Assembly: GCA_963776665.1 (NCBI GenBank)
Contig: CAVZNQ010000013.1
Coordinates: 124,001 to 188,000, forward strand
Source of the DNA: Roseiarcus sp963776665
GTDB taxonomy: Bacteria > Pseudomonadota > Alphaproteobacteria > Rhizobiales > Beijerinckiaceae
Length of the DNA: 64,000 bases
Direction: 5' to 3'
Below, piece after piece: positions 1-7,762 of this stretch; position 1 is the first letter of the stretch; each line of letters starts with the position of its first letter. The position numbers and the translations under genes were made by a program. The notes under the pieces are model-generated. The model was given only the letters and a program-made list of their open reading frames with translations, ran no database searches and was not told the DNA's origin.

Positions 1-137
1 TCAAGGAGCATCACGCCAAGAACGCGCAGTTTAACGCTAAGGCCTGCTCGGTCGCGGCGCAGATGAAGAAAATGAAGGAGCAGGCGGCCCAGGGAGCCGG
101 CCCGCAGGCCCAGCCGCTGCCGTCCGGACCGCTTTGA
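1..137 (+). CDS. C-terminal end of an unidentified protein (partial)
   Basis: An open frame enters from the left edge and ends at TGA 135-137. The visible 44 residues are Lys/Gln/Ala-rich, include an MKKMKEQAAQG segment and finish in a Pro/Gly-rich tail (LPSGPL). This looks like a charged helix followed by a flexible tail. There is too little to assign a family. Its stop overlaps a possible TTG start of the downstream ubiA, which suggests co-transcription and translational coupling. Confidence 0.5.
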   Translation, partial: KEHHAKNAQFNAKACSVAAQMKKMKEQAAQGAGPQAQPLPSGPL

Positions 138-1069
138 CCGTCGCGCCGCAACCGGCGGCGAACCTGCCGGACGCCCGGCCGGCGAGCCTGGTCATGCGGC
201 TGACCCCGGATTTCGCCCTTCCGTTCGTTCAACTCGCACGCCTCGACCGGCCGATCGGATGGCAGCTCCTGCTCGCGCCGTGCTGGCAGGCGACGGCGCT
301 CGCCGGCCTCGCCCTCCATCGCGGGCCGAACCTCTGGCACCTCGCTCTGTTCCTCGTCGGCGCCGTCGCGATGCGCGGGGCGGGCTGCACCTATAACGAC
401 ATTCTCGACCGCAAGCTCGACGCCGAGGTCGAGCGCACCCGCAATCGCCCGCTGCCGGCGGGCCGGGTCACCATTGGCTCGGCGGCGGCTTTCCTCGCTG
501 CTCAGGCGCTGGTTGGACTCGCCGTGCTGCTCTGCTTCAACCGGTTTTCGATCTGGCTCGGCATCGCCTCGCTTGGCGTGGTTGCGGTCTACCCGCTGAT
601 GAAGCGCGTGACCTCGTGGCCGCAGGCGGCGCTCGGCCTCGCCTTCTCGTGGGGGGCGCTCATGGGCTGGAGCGCGACATTCGCGAGCCTCGCGTGGCCC
701 GCGGTCCTGCTCTATTTCTCCGCCTTCGCGTGGACGATCGGCTACGACACGATCTACGCGCTCCAGGACGCGCGCGACGACGCCATCGTCGGCATCCGCT
801 CGACCGCCCGCCTGTTCGGCGCCCGCGCGCGGCTCGGCGTCGGCCTCTTCTATGCCGCGAGCGCGGCTTTGGCTTTTGCCGCGATCGGACTCGCCGGCGG
901 CGGCGCCGTCGCGCTCGCCGGGTGGCTCGCCTTCTCGGCCCATCTCGCCTGGCAGGCGAGTGGAATCGAAGGCGCCGATCCTGCGACCGCGCTCAAGCTC
1001 TTTCGCTCCAACCGCGACGCGGGGTTCATCCTGTTCGCCGGGATCGCCGTGCAGGGGTGGCTGGCTTAA
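134..1069 (+). CDS. ubiA: 4-hydroxybenzoate polyprenyltransferase UbiA
   Basis: Membrane prenyltransferase that attaches the polyprenyl tail to 4-hydroxybenzoate, the first membrane step of ubiquinone synthesis. Both Asp-rich motifs of the UbiA superfamily are visible. The first is NDILDRKLD near residues 88-96, binding Mg-diphosphate. The second is YDTIYALQDARDD near residues 205-218. About eight hydrophobic segments fill the rest, and 311 residues is a normal length. The start is uncertain: TTG 134 overlaps the upstream stop, whereas ATG 194, just before TPDFALPFVQLARLDRP, matches the usual family N-terminus better. If ATG 194 is right the protein is 291 residues. No frameshift is seen. Confidence 0.93.
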   Translation: MTVAPQPAANLPDARPASLVMRLTPDFALPFVQLARLDRPIGWQLLLAPCWQATALAGLALHRGPNLWHLALFLVGAVAMRGAGCTYNDILDRKLDAEVERTRNRPLPAGRVTIGSAAAFLAAQALVGLAVLLCFNRFSIWLGIASLGVVAVYPLMKRVTSWPQAALGLAFSWGALMGWSATFASLAWPAVLLYFSAFAWTIGYDTIYALQDARDDAIVGIRSTARLFGARARLGVGLFYAASAALAFAAIGLAGGGAVALAGWLAFSAHLAWQASGIEGADPATALKLFRSNRDAGFILFAGIAVQGWLA

Positions 1070-1134
1070 CCGGCCCGCGCGCCCAAGCGGTTGGCAACAA
1101 AGCCAAAGCCGAAGGAAGCCCCCGCCAAGCCGTC

Positions 1135-1192
1135 GGAAGGAAAATCCAAGGACTTCCCTTCCGGGAAACAAGTCTTTTTCAATGGGTTAGGC
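1135..1192 (+). repeat. Intergenic repeat, copy A (GGAAGGAAAATCCAA family)
   Basis: This lies in the gap between ubiA and the decayed vapC. It begins with GGAAGGAAAATCCAA, contains a CCTTCC that can pair with the leading GGAAGG, and ends in TTTTTCAATGGGTTA. The same two blocks recur in the same orientation and order at about 53552-53649. It is probably a dispersed noncoding element. The hairpin lies 3' of ubiA, so it might also help terminate that transcript. The remainder of 1070-1316 shows no gene. Confidence 0.55.
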
Positions 1193-1316
1193 TAGCCGCG
1201 GGGCGAATGGAGGCCCTTAGCACTGCGCTCCGTGATAGTTTCGCTCATCTGTCGACGAGCGGTCCTCCGTTCGAAGAAACCTCATGCGCGCTCATACCCG
1301 CCCGACGCCTCGAAGA

Positions 1317-1400
1317 TCAGTTGATCCGTCGGATTGGCTCAGTCGTTTCCTCGCCATAGATCCAAGCCAGCGTCGCAGAGCTGCCGACGACGAGGCTCAC
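1317..1400 (-). pseudogene. Truncated VapC-type PIN-domain toxin remnant
   Basis: Directly after the antitoxin gene, a GTG codon (1400-1398) overlaps the antitoxin stop in a GTGA junction. It opens a 27-codon frame beginning (M)SLVVGSSATLAWIYGEETTE and ending at TGA 1319-1317. This is recognisably the N-terminus of a VapC PIN ribonuclease, which normally reads VVDSS with a catalytic Asp and runs about 130 residues. Here the Asp is Gly and the rest of the domain is missing, so the product cannot be an active toxin. No continuation was found in other frames downstream. Confidence 0.7.
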
Positions 1401-1648
1401 GACCGGCCTTCGTCCCGATAGGCTTTCCACTCTGCCCAATCGAAGCCGCCAAGCTTGAGGGCCTCCGCGCGCTCGCGGATGCGCCGAATTGCGGCCCGAG
1501 CCTCGTCCCGTTTGGCTCTGGGGCGGGCCGGAACGATTCGGGCAACCTCTTTGCCGTGCCGGGTGATGGTAACCTCCTCGCCGTGCTCAACGAGGTCGAG
1601 CAAATGGCCAAGTTTGTTTTTCGCTTCGAAGGCGCCAACGATTTTCAT
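1397..1648 (-). CDS. Type II antitoxin, Phd/YefM family
   Basis: An 83-residue protein with the classic Phd/YefM fold at the N-terminus: KIVGAFEAKNKLGHLLDLVEHGEEVTITRHGKEVARIVP. This part dimerises and binds the operator. The C-terminal third (KRDEARAAIRRIRERAEAL...) is charged, as expected for the toxin-wrapping tail. In a normal cassette it would repress its own promoter and neutralise the VapC encoded next. That toxin is reduced to 27 codons here, so this is an orphan antitoxin. An AT-richer stretch at 1649-1714 probably carries its promoter and operator. Confidence 0.85.
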   Translation of the reverse strand: MKIVGAFEAKNKLGHLLDLVEHGEEVTITRHGKEVARIVPARPRAKRDEARAAIRRIRERAEALKLGGFDWAEWKAYRDEGRS

Positions 1649-1714
1649 AAGAAGCTCTCAAGCTGGACTAAGCTAGCTCAAACTAATGAGCTCCAACAGT
1701 CGAGGCGTAGCGGA

Positions 1715-3031
1715 TCAATCGCGCTCAGCGCCGGCGAGCCGCCGTTTGCCGATCTCGCCCCGTAGCGCGCCGACGAGGTAAAGCGAGCCGGTGACCAGCA
1801 GCCAGGCGTTGAGCCCAACCGCGAGTTCGGCGCCGCGGCGAAAGGCGCGCTTCGCGTCCGGTTCGGCTTCGCTGTTAAGTCCGAGCGACGCAGCGAGCGC
1901 CTGCAACTCGGCCGGCGCGCGGCCGCGGCTCGAACCCGGCAGATCGGTGAACACGATCGCCGAGGCGCGCGCGCCGAGCGCGGCGACGAAGCCCTTCGCG
2001 TCCTTGTCGACGGCGAGCGCCACGACCGCGACGCAGGGCATAGAAAGTTCGGGCGCGCGGGCGAGATCGCCGAGGACCGCCTCGAGATTGAACGGCACAT
2101 GCGCGCCGTCGAGCACCACCGGCAAGCGCCGCGCCCCGACCTCGATGTCGAACCGCTCCATGCGGCCCGGCAGGCGCGCAGCGGCCCGGGTCTTCGCGTC
2201 GAGGAGCCAGGCGCCCACCGCGGCGTCGCCGACCGCGGTGGCGCGCACCCTCAATTTGCCGAGCTGGTCGAGGACCGCGCCGGCGAGCGCGACGTTCATC
2301 TCTTCAATCGTCGCCGCCGCGCCGGGATGCGGGCGCAAAACCGGCGAGCCGAGTTCATCGGCCCTCGCCTGCAGAACCCGCCCGGCTTCGTCATGCGGGT
2401 CGAGCGGGGTGATGAGCGTGGCGCCGGGTTTCAGGACGCCGACCTTCTCGCCCGCGATCGCCGCACGCGTATGGCCCAGAATCTCGGTGTGCTCGAGTCC
2501 GATATTGGTGACGACGGCGATCTCGCCCATGACGATGTTGGTCGAGTCGAGCCGGCCGCCAAGCCCGACCTCGACGACCGCCCACTCGCGCCGCGTCTCG
2601 GCGAAAATGACGAAGGCCGCGGCGGTCAAGAGGTCGAACCAGGTGGCGTCGGCGGCGGGGGTTTTGGCCCGGCGCGCGGCCTCATAGGCGTCAAGCGCTT
2701 TATCGAGGGCGCGCGCGAGCGAGGCCTCGTCGATGTCGCGCCCCTCGAGGCTCACCCGCTCGGTGACACGCTCGACATGCGGGGAGGCGTAGCGGCCGAC
2801 GCGAACGCCGGCTTGCGTCAGCGCGGCCTCGATCAGCGCCGAGACCGACCCCTTGCCCTTGGTGCCGGCGACATGGATCGAGCGGAAGGACTTTTGCGGC
2901 TCGCCCAGCCGGGCGGCGAGGTCGAGCATCGGCTCGAGCCCGACCCGCATGGCGCTGCGCGGCCTGTTCTCCCAGTTGGTCAGGGCGTCGAGGCGCGCCA
3001 TCGCGCGCACGAGCTCGTGGTTCTCAGCCAT
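1715..3031 (-). CDS. folC: Bifunctional folylpolyglutamate synthase/dihydrofolate synthase
   Basis: Mur-ligase-family enzyme that joins glutamate to dihydropteroate and then extends the gamma-glutamyl tail of folates in the cytosol. The ATP P-loop GTKGKGS is at residues 56-62 of the 438-residue product. It is followed by the typical YASPHVERVTERV segment and by NIGLEHTEILG, characteristic of the family. The chosen start begins MAENHELVRAMARLDALTNWE; ATG 3040 and longer upstream extensions are possible, and no clear Shine-Dalgarno settles it. It transcribes toward the toxin-antitoxin remnant. Polyglutamylated folates are the substrates of the corrinoid/THF module 7 kb downstream, but the genes are not linked in one operon. 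Confidence 0.93.
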   Translation of the reverse strand: MAENHELVRAMARLDALTNWENRPRSAMRVGLEPMLDLAARLGEPQKSFRSIHVAGTKGKGSVSALIEAALTQAGVRVGRYASPHVERVTERVSLEGRDIDEASLARALDKALDAYEAARRAKTPAADATWFDLLTAAAFVIFAETRREWAVVEVGLGGRLDSTNIVMGEIAVVTNIGLEHTEILGHTRAAIAGEKVGVLKPGATLITPLDPHDEAGRVLQARADELGSPVLRPHPGAAATIEEMNVALAGAVLDQLGKLRVRATAVGDAAVGAWLLDAKTRAAARLPGRMERFDIEVGARRLPVVLDGAHVPFNLEAVLGDLARAPELSMPCVAVVALAVDKDAKGFVAALGARASAIVFTDLPGSSRGRAPAELQALAASLGLNSEAEPDAKRAFRRGAELAVGLNAWLLVTGSLYLVGALRGEIGKRRLAGAERD

Positions 3032-3182
3032 CGCGCGCATGTTAAGGGAAAAGGCCCGCATTTGGCGCCGGGGTCGCACGCCAATTCGAGCGCCCCGTCG
3101 CTTCCTCTGACGGAACAAAACGCCGGCATTCGCGTTCGAGCTTCATGGCGGATCCATTCGCCCCGCCCGGAGAAGCACCGAC

Positions 3183-3359
3183 ATGCCCGGAAACCTCATT
3201 TACTATGCCCTGGTTCTGATCGCTATTGCGCTGGTGGCGGCGCTGCTCGGCTTTGGCGGCGTCTCGGCGACCGCCATGAGCGGGGCGAGTCTCCTCGTAT
3301 GGGTGGCGGTGATCGTGATCATTGTCGGCGTGGTGTTCGCCCTCATCCGCCGAGCCTAA
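3183..3359 (+). CDS. DUF1328 (UPF0391/YtjA-like) small membrane protein
   Basis: A 58-residue, very hydrophobic peptide with two transmembrane segments, roughly residues 5-25 and 35-55, separated by a short GVSATAMSGAS turn and ending in IRRA. This is the DUF1328/YtjA pattern: ALVLIAIALVAALLGFGGVS then an Ile/Val-rich second helix. Function is unknown, and the family is often stress-induced. ATG 3183 is preceded by GGAG at a suitable distance. It is divergent from folC and stands alone. Confidence 0.85.
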   Translation: MPGNLIYYALVLIAIALVAALLGFGGVSATAMSGASLLVWVAVIVIIVGVVFALIRRA

Positions 3360-3393
3360 AGCGTGTCGCAGTCTGGTGGAATCGCGCAGCCTC

Positions 3394-3510
3394 CCTCGTC
3401 CTGAGGAGCGCCGAAGGCGCGTCTCGAAGGACGCTCCAGGAGGCATTGCTCCTGGGCGCTTACTGGACCGCCCTTCGACACGGCGGCTACGCCGCCGGCT
3501 CAGGACGAGG
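3394..3510. repeat. Palindromic intergenic repeat (CCTCGTCCTGAG type)
   Basis: CCTCGTCCTGAG at 3394-3405 is exactly inverted as CTCAGGACGAGG at 3499-3510. Inside lie further inverted pieces, such as CGAAGGCGCG against the CGGCGGCTACGCCGCCG region. The whole can fold into a long cruciform or hairpin. Elements of this composition are common, as I recall, between genes of Bradyrhizobium and relatives. Its function is unknown. The surrounding gene-free stretch 3360-3745 shows nothing else I can support; 3511-3745 looks noncoding. Confidence 0.75.
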
Positions 3511-3745
3511 TCGAGGCGGAGCAAAGCGCGCACAGCCAATTGCAATTTGCCCTAGCGCGACCGCGCGCCATTCGGGCCTCTTCGCAGGCCCGGCGCGCAC
3601 GCTTGAACCGATAAGCAACGCACAGCGCGAAAAAACGCGCGAGGGCATGTTTTCGCTGTCAACCGCGAGCACGGCGCCCTAAGGAGGCTCCCCGGGGCCA
3701 GGCTCAATCGTCACGAGCCGGCGATTTGCGCGCTCGGGGGCTTGG

Positions 3746-4939
3746 GTGGATGACTTCGCGGCCAGGACTGCCGCTTCGTCTTTGAGCGTCGCGCGGGCGT
3801 CCAAGCGGCGGTTTTCCGTTTTGGCGATTGTGCTTGTCGCTTTCTCTCTCGTCGGCTGCGCTTCGCGGCCGGAGAGCGGTTTTCTAAGCGCGGTCGCGCT
3901 GAGCGCTCCCGGCGCCGTCGACCACACTCTGCTCGTCGCGACGACGCGGGAACGGGACGAGCGGCCGGGCACGCTGTTCAACGGCGACCGGGCGACCGCG
4001 ACCGACTACGCCGAGCTGACGGTTTCGATCCCGCCGACGCATCGGGCAGGCGAGATCGAATGGGCGACGACGCCGCCCGGCGATCCGAATGTCGATTACG
4101 TCGTGCGCGACGAAAAATATCTCGATGGCGACAAGGCGTTCGTTCAGGCGCTGAACGCTCAACTCGCGCGCCGCCCGCCGGGGAGCCGCAAAGTCTTCCT
4201 GTTCATTCACGGGTTCAACACGATGTTCGCCGAGGGGCTCTTCCGTCTGGCGCAGCTTGCTCACGATTCGAAAGCTCCAGGCGTGCCGGTGCTGTTCACC
4301 TGGGCGTCGCGCGGCAAGCCGACCGCCTATGTCTACGACCTGAACAGCGCCACCTCAGCTCGCGACGGCCTCGAGCATACGCTACGCCTTCTCCTATCGA
4401 GCAATGCCGAAGAGGTGAATGTGCTCGCCCACTCGATGGGCAATTGGGTCACCGTCGAGGCATTCCGGCAGATCAAGATTTCGGGCGACCTCAGCCACGC
4501 GAACAAGATCGGCAACGTCTATCTCGCGGCGCCCGATATCGACATCGACGTGTTCAAATCGCAGATGCGCCGCTTCGGCAAGCCGCGCAAGCCGTTCTAC
4601 ATCCTCCTGTCCCAGGACGACCGGGCGCTGTTTCTCTCGGGGAAGATCGGGGGCGGCGTCACCCGGGTCGGCGACAACCCCGACGTCGCCGAGCTCGCCT
4701 CGCTTGGCGCGACAGTGATCGACCTCACCGACCTCAAGGCCACCAACTCCACAAACCACGACAAATTCGCTCAACTCGCGACCGTCGGGCCCGAGCTGCG
4801 CGGCGTTCTCGCCCGGGGAATCCCGAGAGACCACCAAGCGAGCGACGTGGGCGACAAAGCCGTGAGCGGGGTCGGCGCGATCGTCTCGCTGCCGCTCACG
4901 ATCCTCGGCGCGCCGATCAGGATCATCGCCAACCAATAG
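3746..4939 (+). CDS. Lipoprotein alpha/beta hydrolase, DUF900 family
   Basis: A 397-residue serine-hydrolase-like protein anchored by a lipobox. A hydrophobic N-terminal helix ends in LVGC, with Cys38 as the predicted lipidation site. The central domain has the oxyanion-side motif FIHGFNTMF and the nucleophile elbow HSMGN with Ser near residue 230. It then continues with AAPDIDIDVFKSQM, typical of DUF900 esterase-like proteins. Its substrate is unknown. The start is GTG 3746, chosen because it precedes a complete signal sequence. It stands alone, convergent with the methyltransferase at 4991. Confidence 0.85.
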   Translation: MDDFAARTAASSLSVARASKRRFSVLAIVLVAFSLVGCASRPESGFLSAVALSAPGAVDHTLLVATTRERDERPGTLFNGDRATATDYAELTVSIPPTHRAGEIEWATTPPGDPNVDYVVRDEKYLDGDKAFVQALNAQLARRPPGSRKVFLFIHGFNTMFAEGLFRLAQLAHDSKAPGVPVLFTWASRGKPTAYVYDLNSATSARDGLEHTLRLLLSSNAEEVNVLAHSMGNWVTVEAFRQIKISGDLSHANKIGNVYLAAPDIDIDVFKSQMRRFGKPRKPFYILLSQDDRALFLSGKIGGGVTRVGDNPDVAELASLGATVIDLTDLKATNSTNHDKFAQLATVGPELRGVLARGIPRDHQASDVGDKAVSGVGAIVSLPLTILGAPIRIIANQ

Positions 4940-4990
4940 GCGCGCCGATCAAGTCGATCAGGGGCCCTTTGTTTGGCCGGATGGAAAAGA

Positions 4991-5848
4991 TCAGCCGCTC
5001 TCCGGATCGAAGGTCGAAAGCCACCATCCATCGCCAGCGAACCAACAGGTTTCGTCGGCCGGCCCCTCGACCCGGAACGATCGTACGGCGTGGGCTTTGC
5101 CGTTCGCGTAGGCGGCATTCAGTCGGCGGCCGTTCTCGTCATCCTGTGGCCCGACGCAGGAGATGAAAGCGGCGGGTGAAATGAACCTCGCGGGCCAAGG
5201 CGCTCGCTCCGCGCCGCGTCGAATCATCAACATACCGCCGACGCCCCCGACTGCGTGCAGCGGAAACGCCAGTCTCCCGTTCGGCTTCAAAGCACGGAGC
5301 CACCCCCAGCTCGGCTGCGTTATGCCAGCGCAAACATAAATGACGTCCACATCAGGCAAACCGTCGGCAATGCCCGACTGAGCGCGGACACCCACTTGCG
5401 GCAGGTCTTTCAAGTTCTTGGTCGCGTGCGACGCGAGCTCGGCGTCAATTTCGAAGGCGTGAACATAGCCGTCGCGACCAACCAAATGAGCGAGTATCGC
5501 CGTGTAGTATCCGGTTCCCACTCCCACTTGGAGGACCGTGTCGCCTTCATGCAGAGCAAGCGCATCGATCCAGCGCGCGTGTGCGCTGGGCTGACCGATA
5601 TTGATTCCCCGCGCAGCGTCCAGAGCGACGAGCGTGTCTTGATAGATAAACGCGATGTCGTCATCCCGCGTCTCGACGTATCCGACCCCTGGAATATTGA
5701 CTGACCACGGGCCCGGTCCAGCAAAAGGCTCGCGCCTCACCAACTCAAACGCTTCCTCAATTCTTGGGTCTCGCGCGCGCCCCAAAGCCGTCACGTAGCG
5801 GGCAAAAAAGCGTCTAAGCGCAAGCGATCGGTCGCCCGGAATTTCCAT
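4991..5848 (-). CDS. SAM-dependent methyltransferase, protein-L-isoaspartate O-methyltransferase-like
   Basis: A 285-residue methyltransferase resembling Pcm. The SAM-binding loop VLQVGVGTGYYTAILAHL sits near the middle and is followed by AFEIDAELASHATKNL, the acidic ribose-binding position. A pre-SAM region contains YQDTLVALD, recalling the QPY/FVP substrate loop of PCMT. It lacks the canonical Pcm length (about 215) and carries an extra C-terminal 80 residues, so it may act on another substrate. ATG 5848 is preferred over TTG 5881 because an AGGGA-containing leader precedes it. Neighbours give no functional hint. Confidence 0.75.
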   Translation of the reverse strand: MEIPGDRSLALRRFFARYVTALGRARDPRIEEAFELVRREPFAGPGPWSVNIPGVGYVETRDDDIAFIYQDTLVALDAARGINIGQPSAHARWIDALALHEGDTVLQVGVGTGYYTAILAHLVGRDGYVHAFEIDAELASHATKNLKDLPQVGVRAQSGIADGLPDVDVIYVCAGITQPSWGWLRALKPNGRLAFPLHAVGGVGGMLMIRRGAERAPWPARFISPAAFISCVGPQDDENGRRLNAAYANGKAHAVRSFRVEGPADETCWFAGDGWWLSTFDPESG

Positions 5849-6022
5849 CTCTCTATCCCTCAAAGTCGCCCGCCGGCCCAATCAAACCCAAGCTCTGAGC
5901 GTTGGCGCTGCGATGTCGTCGGCCTTCGGGAGTGAAGGAACCAATCGACCCCAAGGGGAGGCAGTCGCCTTCGCGTCTCCTATTCCGGCAGACCAGCCTT
6001 CCGTATTCCAGCGGAGATCCAG

Positions 6023-7762
6023 TCAAGCACGTCCTTCGCGGCAGAATCCCAAGGCGAAATGGCGAAAGGACGCAACGCGAAAGTGCGGCTGCATTGCGAG
6101 CATCCGGCTTGCCGCCGTGGCGGCCTCGTCAGTCCGTCCCGCATGCGCCAGCGCGGCCGCCTGAAATGCATAAAGGAAGCTGAAGCGCGGGTTCGCCTGG
6201 ACTGCTTTGGTGAAAAACGAGACCGCCTCGTCCAACCGCCCGGCGAGACCGCGCACGATCCCGAGAGCATTGAGGGCCATGAAGCTTTGCGGGTCGAGGG
6301 GACTGAGACGCAAAGCCAGCGTCGCGTAATCCTCCGCCAGCGCGTGGTCGCCGCCATAGGCGTGGGCCTGCCCGCCGAAGAAAAGCGCGACCGCGCAGGA
6401 TGGGTTGAGGTCAAGCGCCCGCTTGACCGCGCTCGACGCCGCCTCAAAATCATGGGCGACCATCGACAGCGGCAGGCTCGCGATAGCGAGCGCCGTCGAA
6501 TCGTCGGCCCCGTAGGCCACCGCAGCGCGGGCGTGGCGCTCGCTCGCCTCCGCGTCGGCCTTACGATGGCCACCACGCGCGAAGCGAGTCTCAAAAGCCA
6601 ACGCCATAAGAGCATGCGCCGGCGCGTAGTGCGGATCGAGCTTCAACGCCTGTTCGAGCAGGGGTATGGCGTTCTCCGAATCCTCCGGCATCGCCGAGGC
6701 GAAGTGCGGCGCGGCTTGTAGATAGAGATCGTAAGCGTCGAGGCTCTCCGGCCTCTTCCTGCGGGCGCGCTCGATCTCGGCCCGCCGGACATTGGGTTCG
6801 ACAATCCCGACGATGGTTTCCGTGATTCTGTCCTGGAATTCGAACACGTCGTCGAGCGCGCCGTCATAGCGATCCGCCCAGACATGGGCGCCATTGCCCG
6901 CATCGATCAGTTGCGCGTTGACCCGCAGCCGGCCGCCCGCCCTCCGCACGCTCCCCTCCAGAACGTAGCGCACGCCGAGTTCGCGGCTGACCTGGCGAAT
7001 ATCGATGGACTTGCCCTTGTAGGCGAAACTCGAATTGCGGGCGATCACGAACAGCCATTTGATGCGCGAGAGGCCGGTGATGATGTCCTCGACCATGCCG
7101 TCGGCGAAATATTCCTGCTCGGCGTCGCCGCCCATCGTCTGGAAGGCGAGAACCGCGATCGAGGGTCTGTCAGGCAGGGCGAGGGACTTGGCCTCCGCGC
7201 TTGGCTCTTCCGGCGTGACCGCCTTCGCCGGCGGGGGCGCCCCGACTTGCACCGAATAGGCACGCACAGGTTCGGCGATGTTCTTGAGATGCGTGGGGCC
7301 GAGATCAATGACCGCGAGCCCAAGCCGCGCCTTCACCTGCCGATAGGCGTCCTCCGATAGACAAATGGCTCCAGGCTCTGCGACGCCTTCAAGGCGCGCG
7401 GCGATGTTGACGCCGTCGCCCATCAGGTCGCCGTCGGCCTCCTCGACCACGTCGCCGAGATGAATGCCGATGCGGAAATCGATGCGACGATCTTGCGGCA
7501 GCCCGGCGTTGCGCTCGACCATGGCGTTCTGAATCTCGATCGCGCAGCGCACCGCGTCGACGACGCTGCGGAATTCGACGATCGCGCCATCGCCGGTGCT
7601 CTTGACGAGGCGGCCGTTGTGGACGGAGATCGTCGGATCGATGAGGTCGCTGCGCAAAGCGCGCAGCCGCGCCAGCGTTCGGTCCTCGTCCGCGCCGGTC
7701 AGTCGGCTGAAGCCGACGACGTCGGCGGCCAGGATCGCTGCAAGTTTCCTGCTCTCGGCCAT
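6023..7762 (-). CDS. Class III adenylate/guanylate cyclase with TolB-like and TPR domains (3' frameshift)
   Basis: Residues 1-175 form a class III cyclase homology domain: LAADVVGFSRLTG with the metal Asp, KSTGDGAIVEF, and GDLMGDGVNIAARLE. Residues about 200-330 form a FlgO/TolB-like domain (IAVLAFQTMGG...EYFADGMVEDIITGLSR). Residues about 350-560 are TPR repeats. Such proteins are abundant in Rhizobiales and are thought to make cAMP in response to unknown cues. The frame stops at 6023, but the usual family C-terminus, IRKAGLPE, is encoded in the next frame ending at 5980. Removing one base of a 3-base run near 6048-6050 restores it. The true gene is therefore probably 5980-7762. Confidence 0.85.
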   Translation of the reverse strand: MAESRKLAAILAADVVGFSRLTGADEDRTLARLRALRSDLIDPTISVHNGRLVKSTGDGAIVEFRSVVDAVRCAIEIQNAMVERNAGLPQDRRIDFRIGIHLGDVVEEADGDLMGDGVNIAARLEGVAEPGAICLSEDAYRQVKARLGLAVIDLGPTHLKNIAEPVRAYSVQVGAPPPAKAVTPEEPSAEAKSLALPDRPSIAVLAFQTMGGDAEQEYFADGMVEDIITGLSRIKWLFVIARNSSFAYKGKSIDIRQVSRELGVRYVLEGSVRRAGGRLRVNAQLIDAGNGAHVWADRYDGALDDVFEFQDRITETIVGIVEPNVRRAEIERARRKRPESLDAYDLYLQAAPHFASAMPEDSENAIPLLEQALKLDPHYAPAHALMALAFETRFARGGHRKADAEASERHARAAVAYGADDSTALAIASLPLSMVAHDFEAASSAVKRALDLNPSCAVALFFGGQAHAYGGDHALAEDYATLALRLSPLDPQSFMALNALGIVRGLAGRLDEAVSFFTKAVQANPRFSFLYAFQAAALAHAGRTDEAATAASRMLAMQPHFRVASFRHFALGFCREGRA

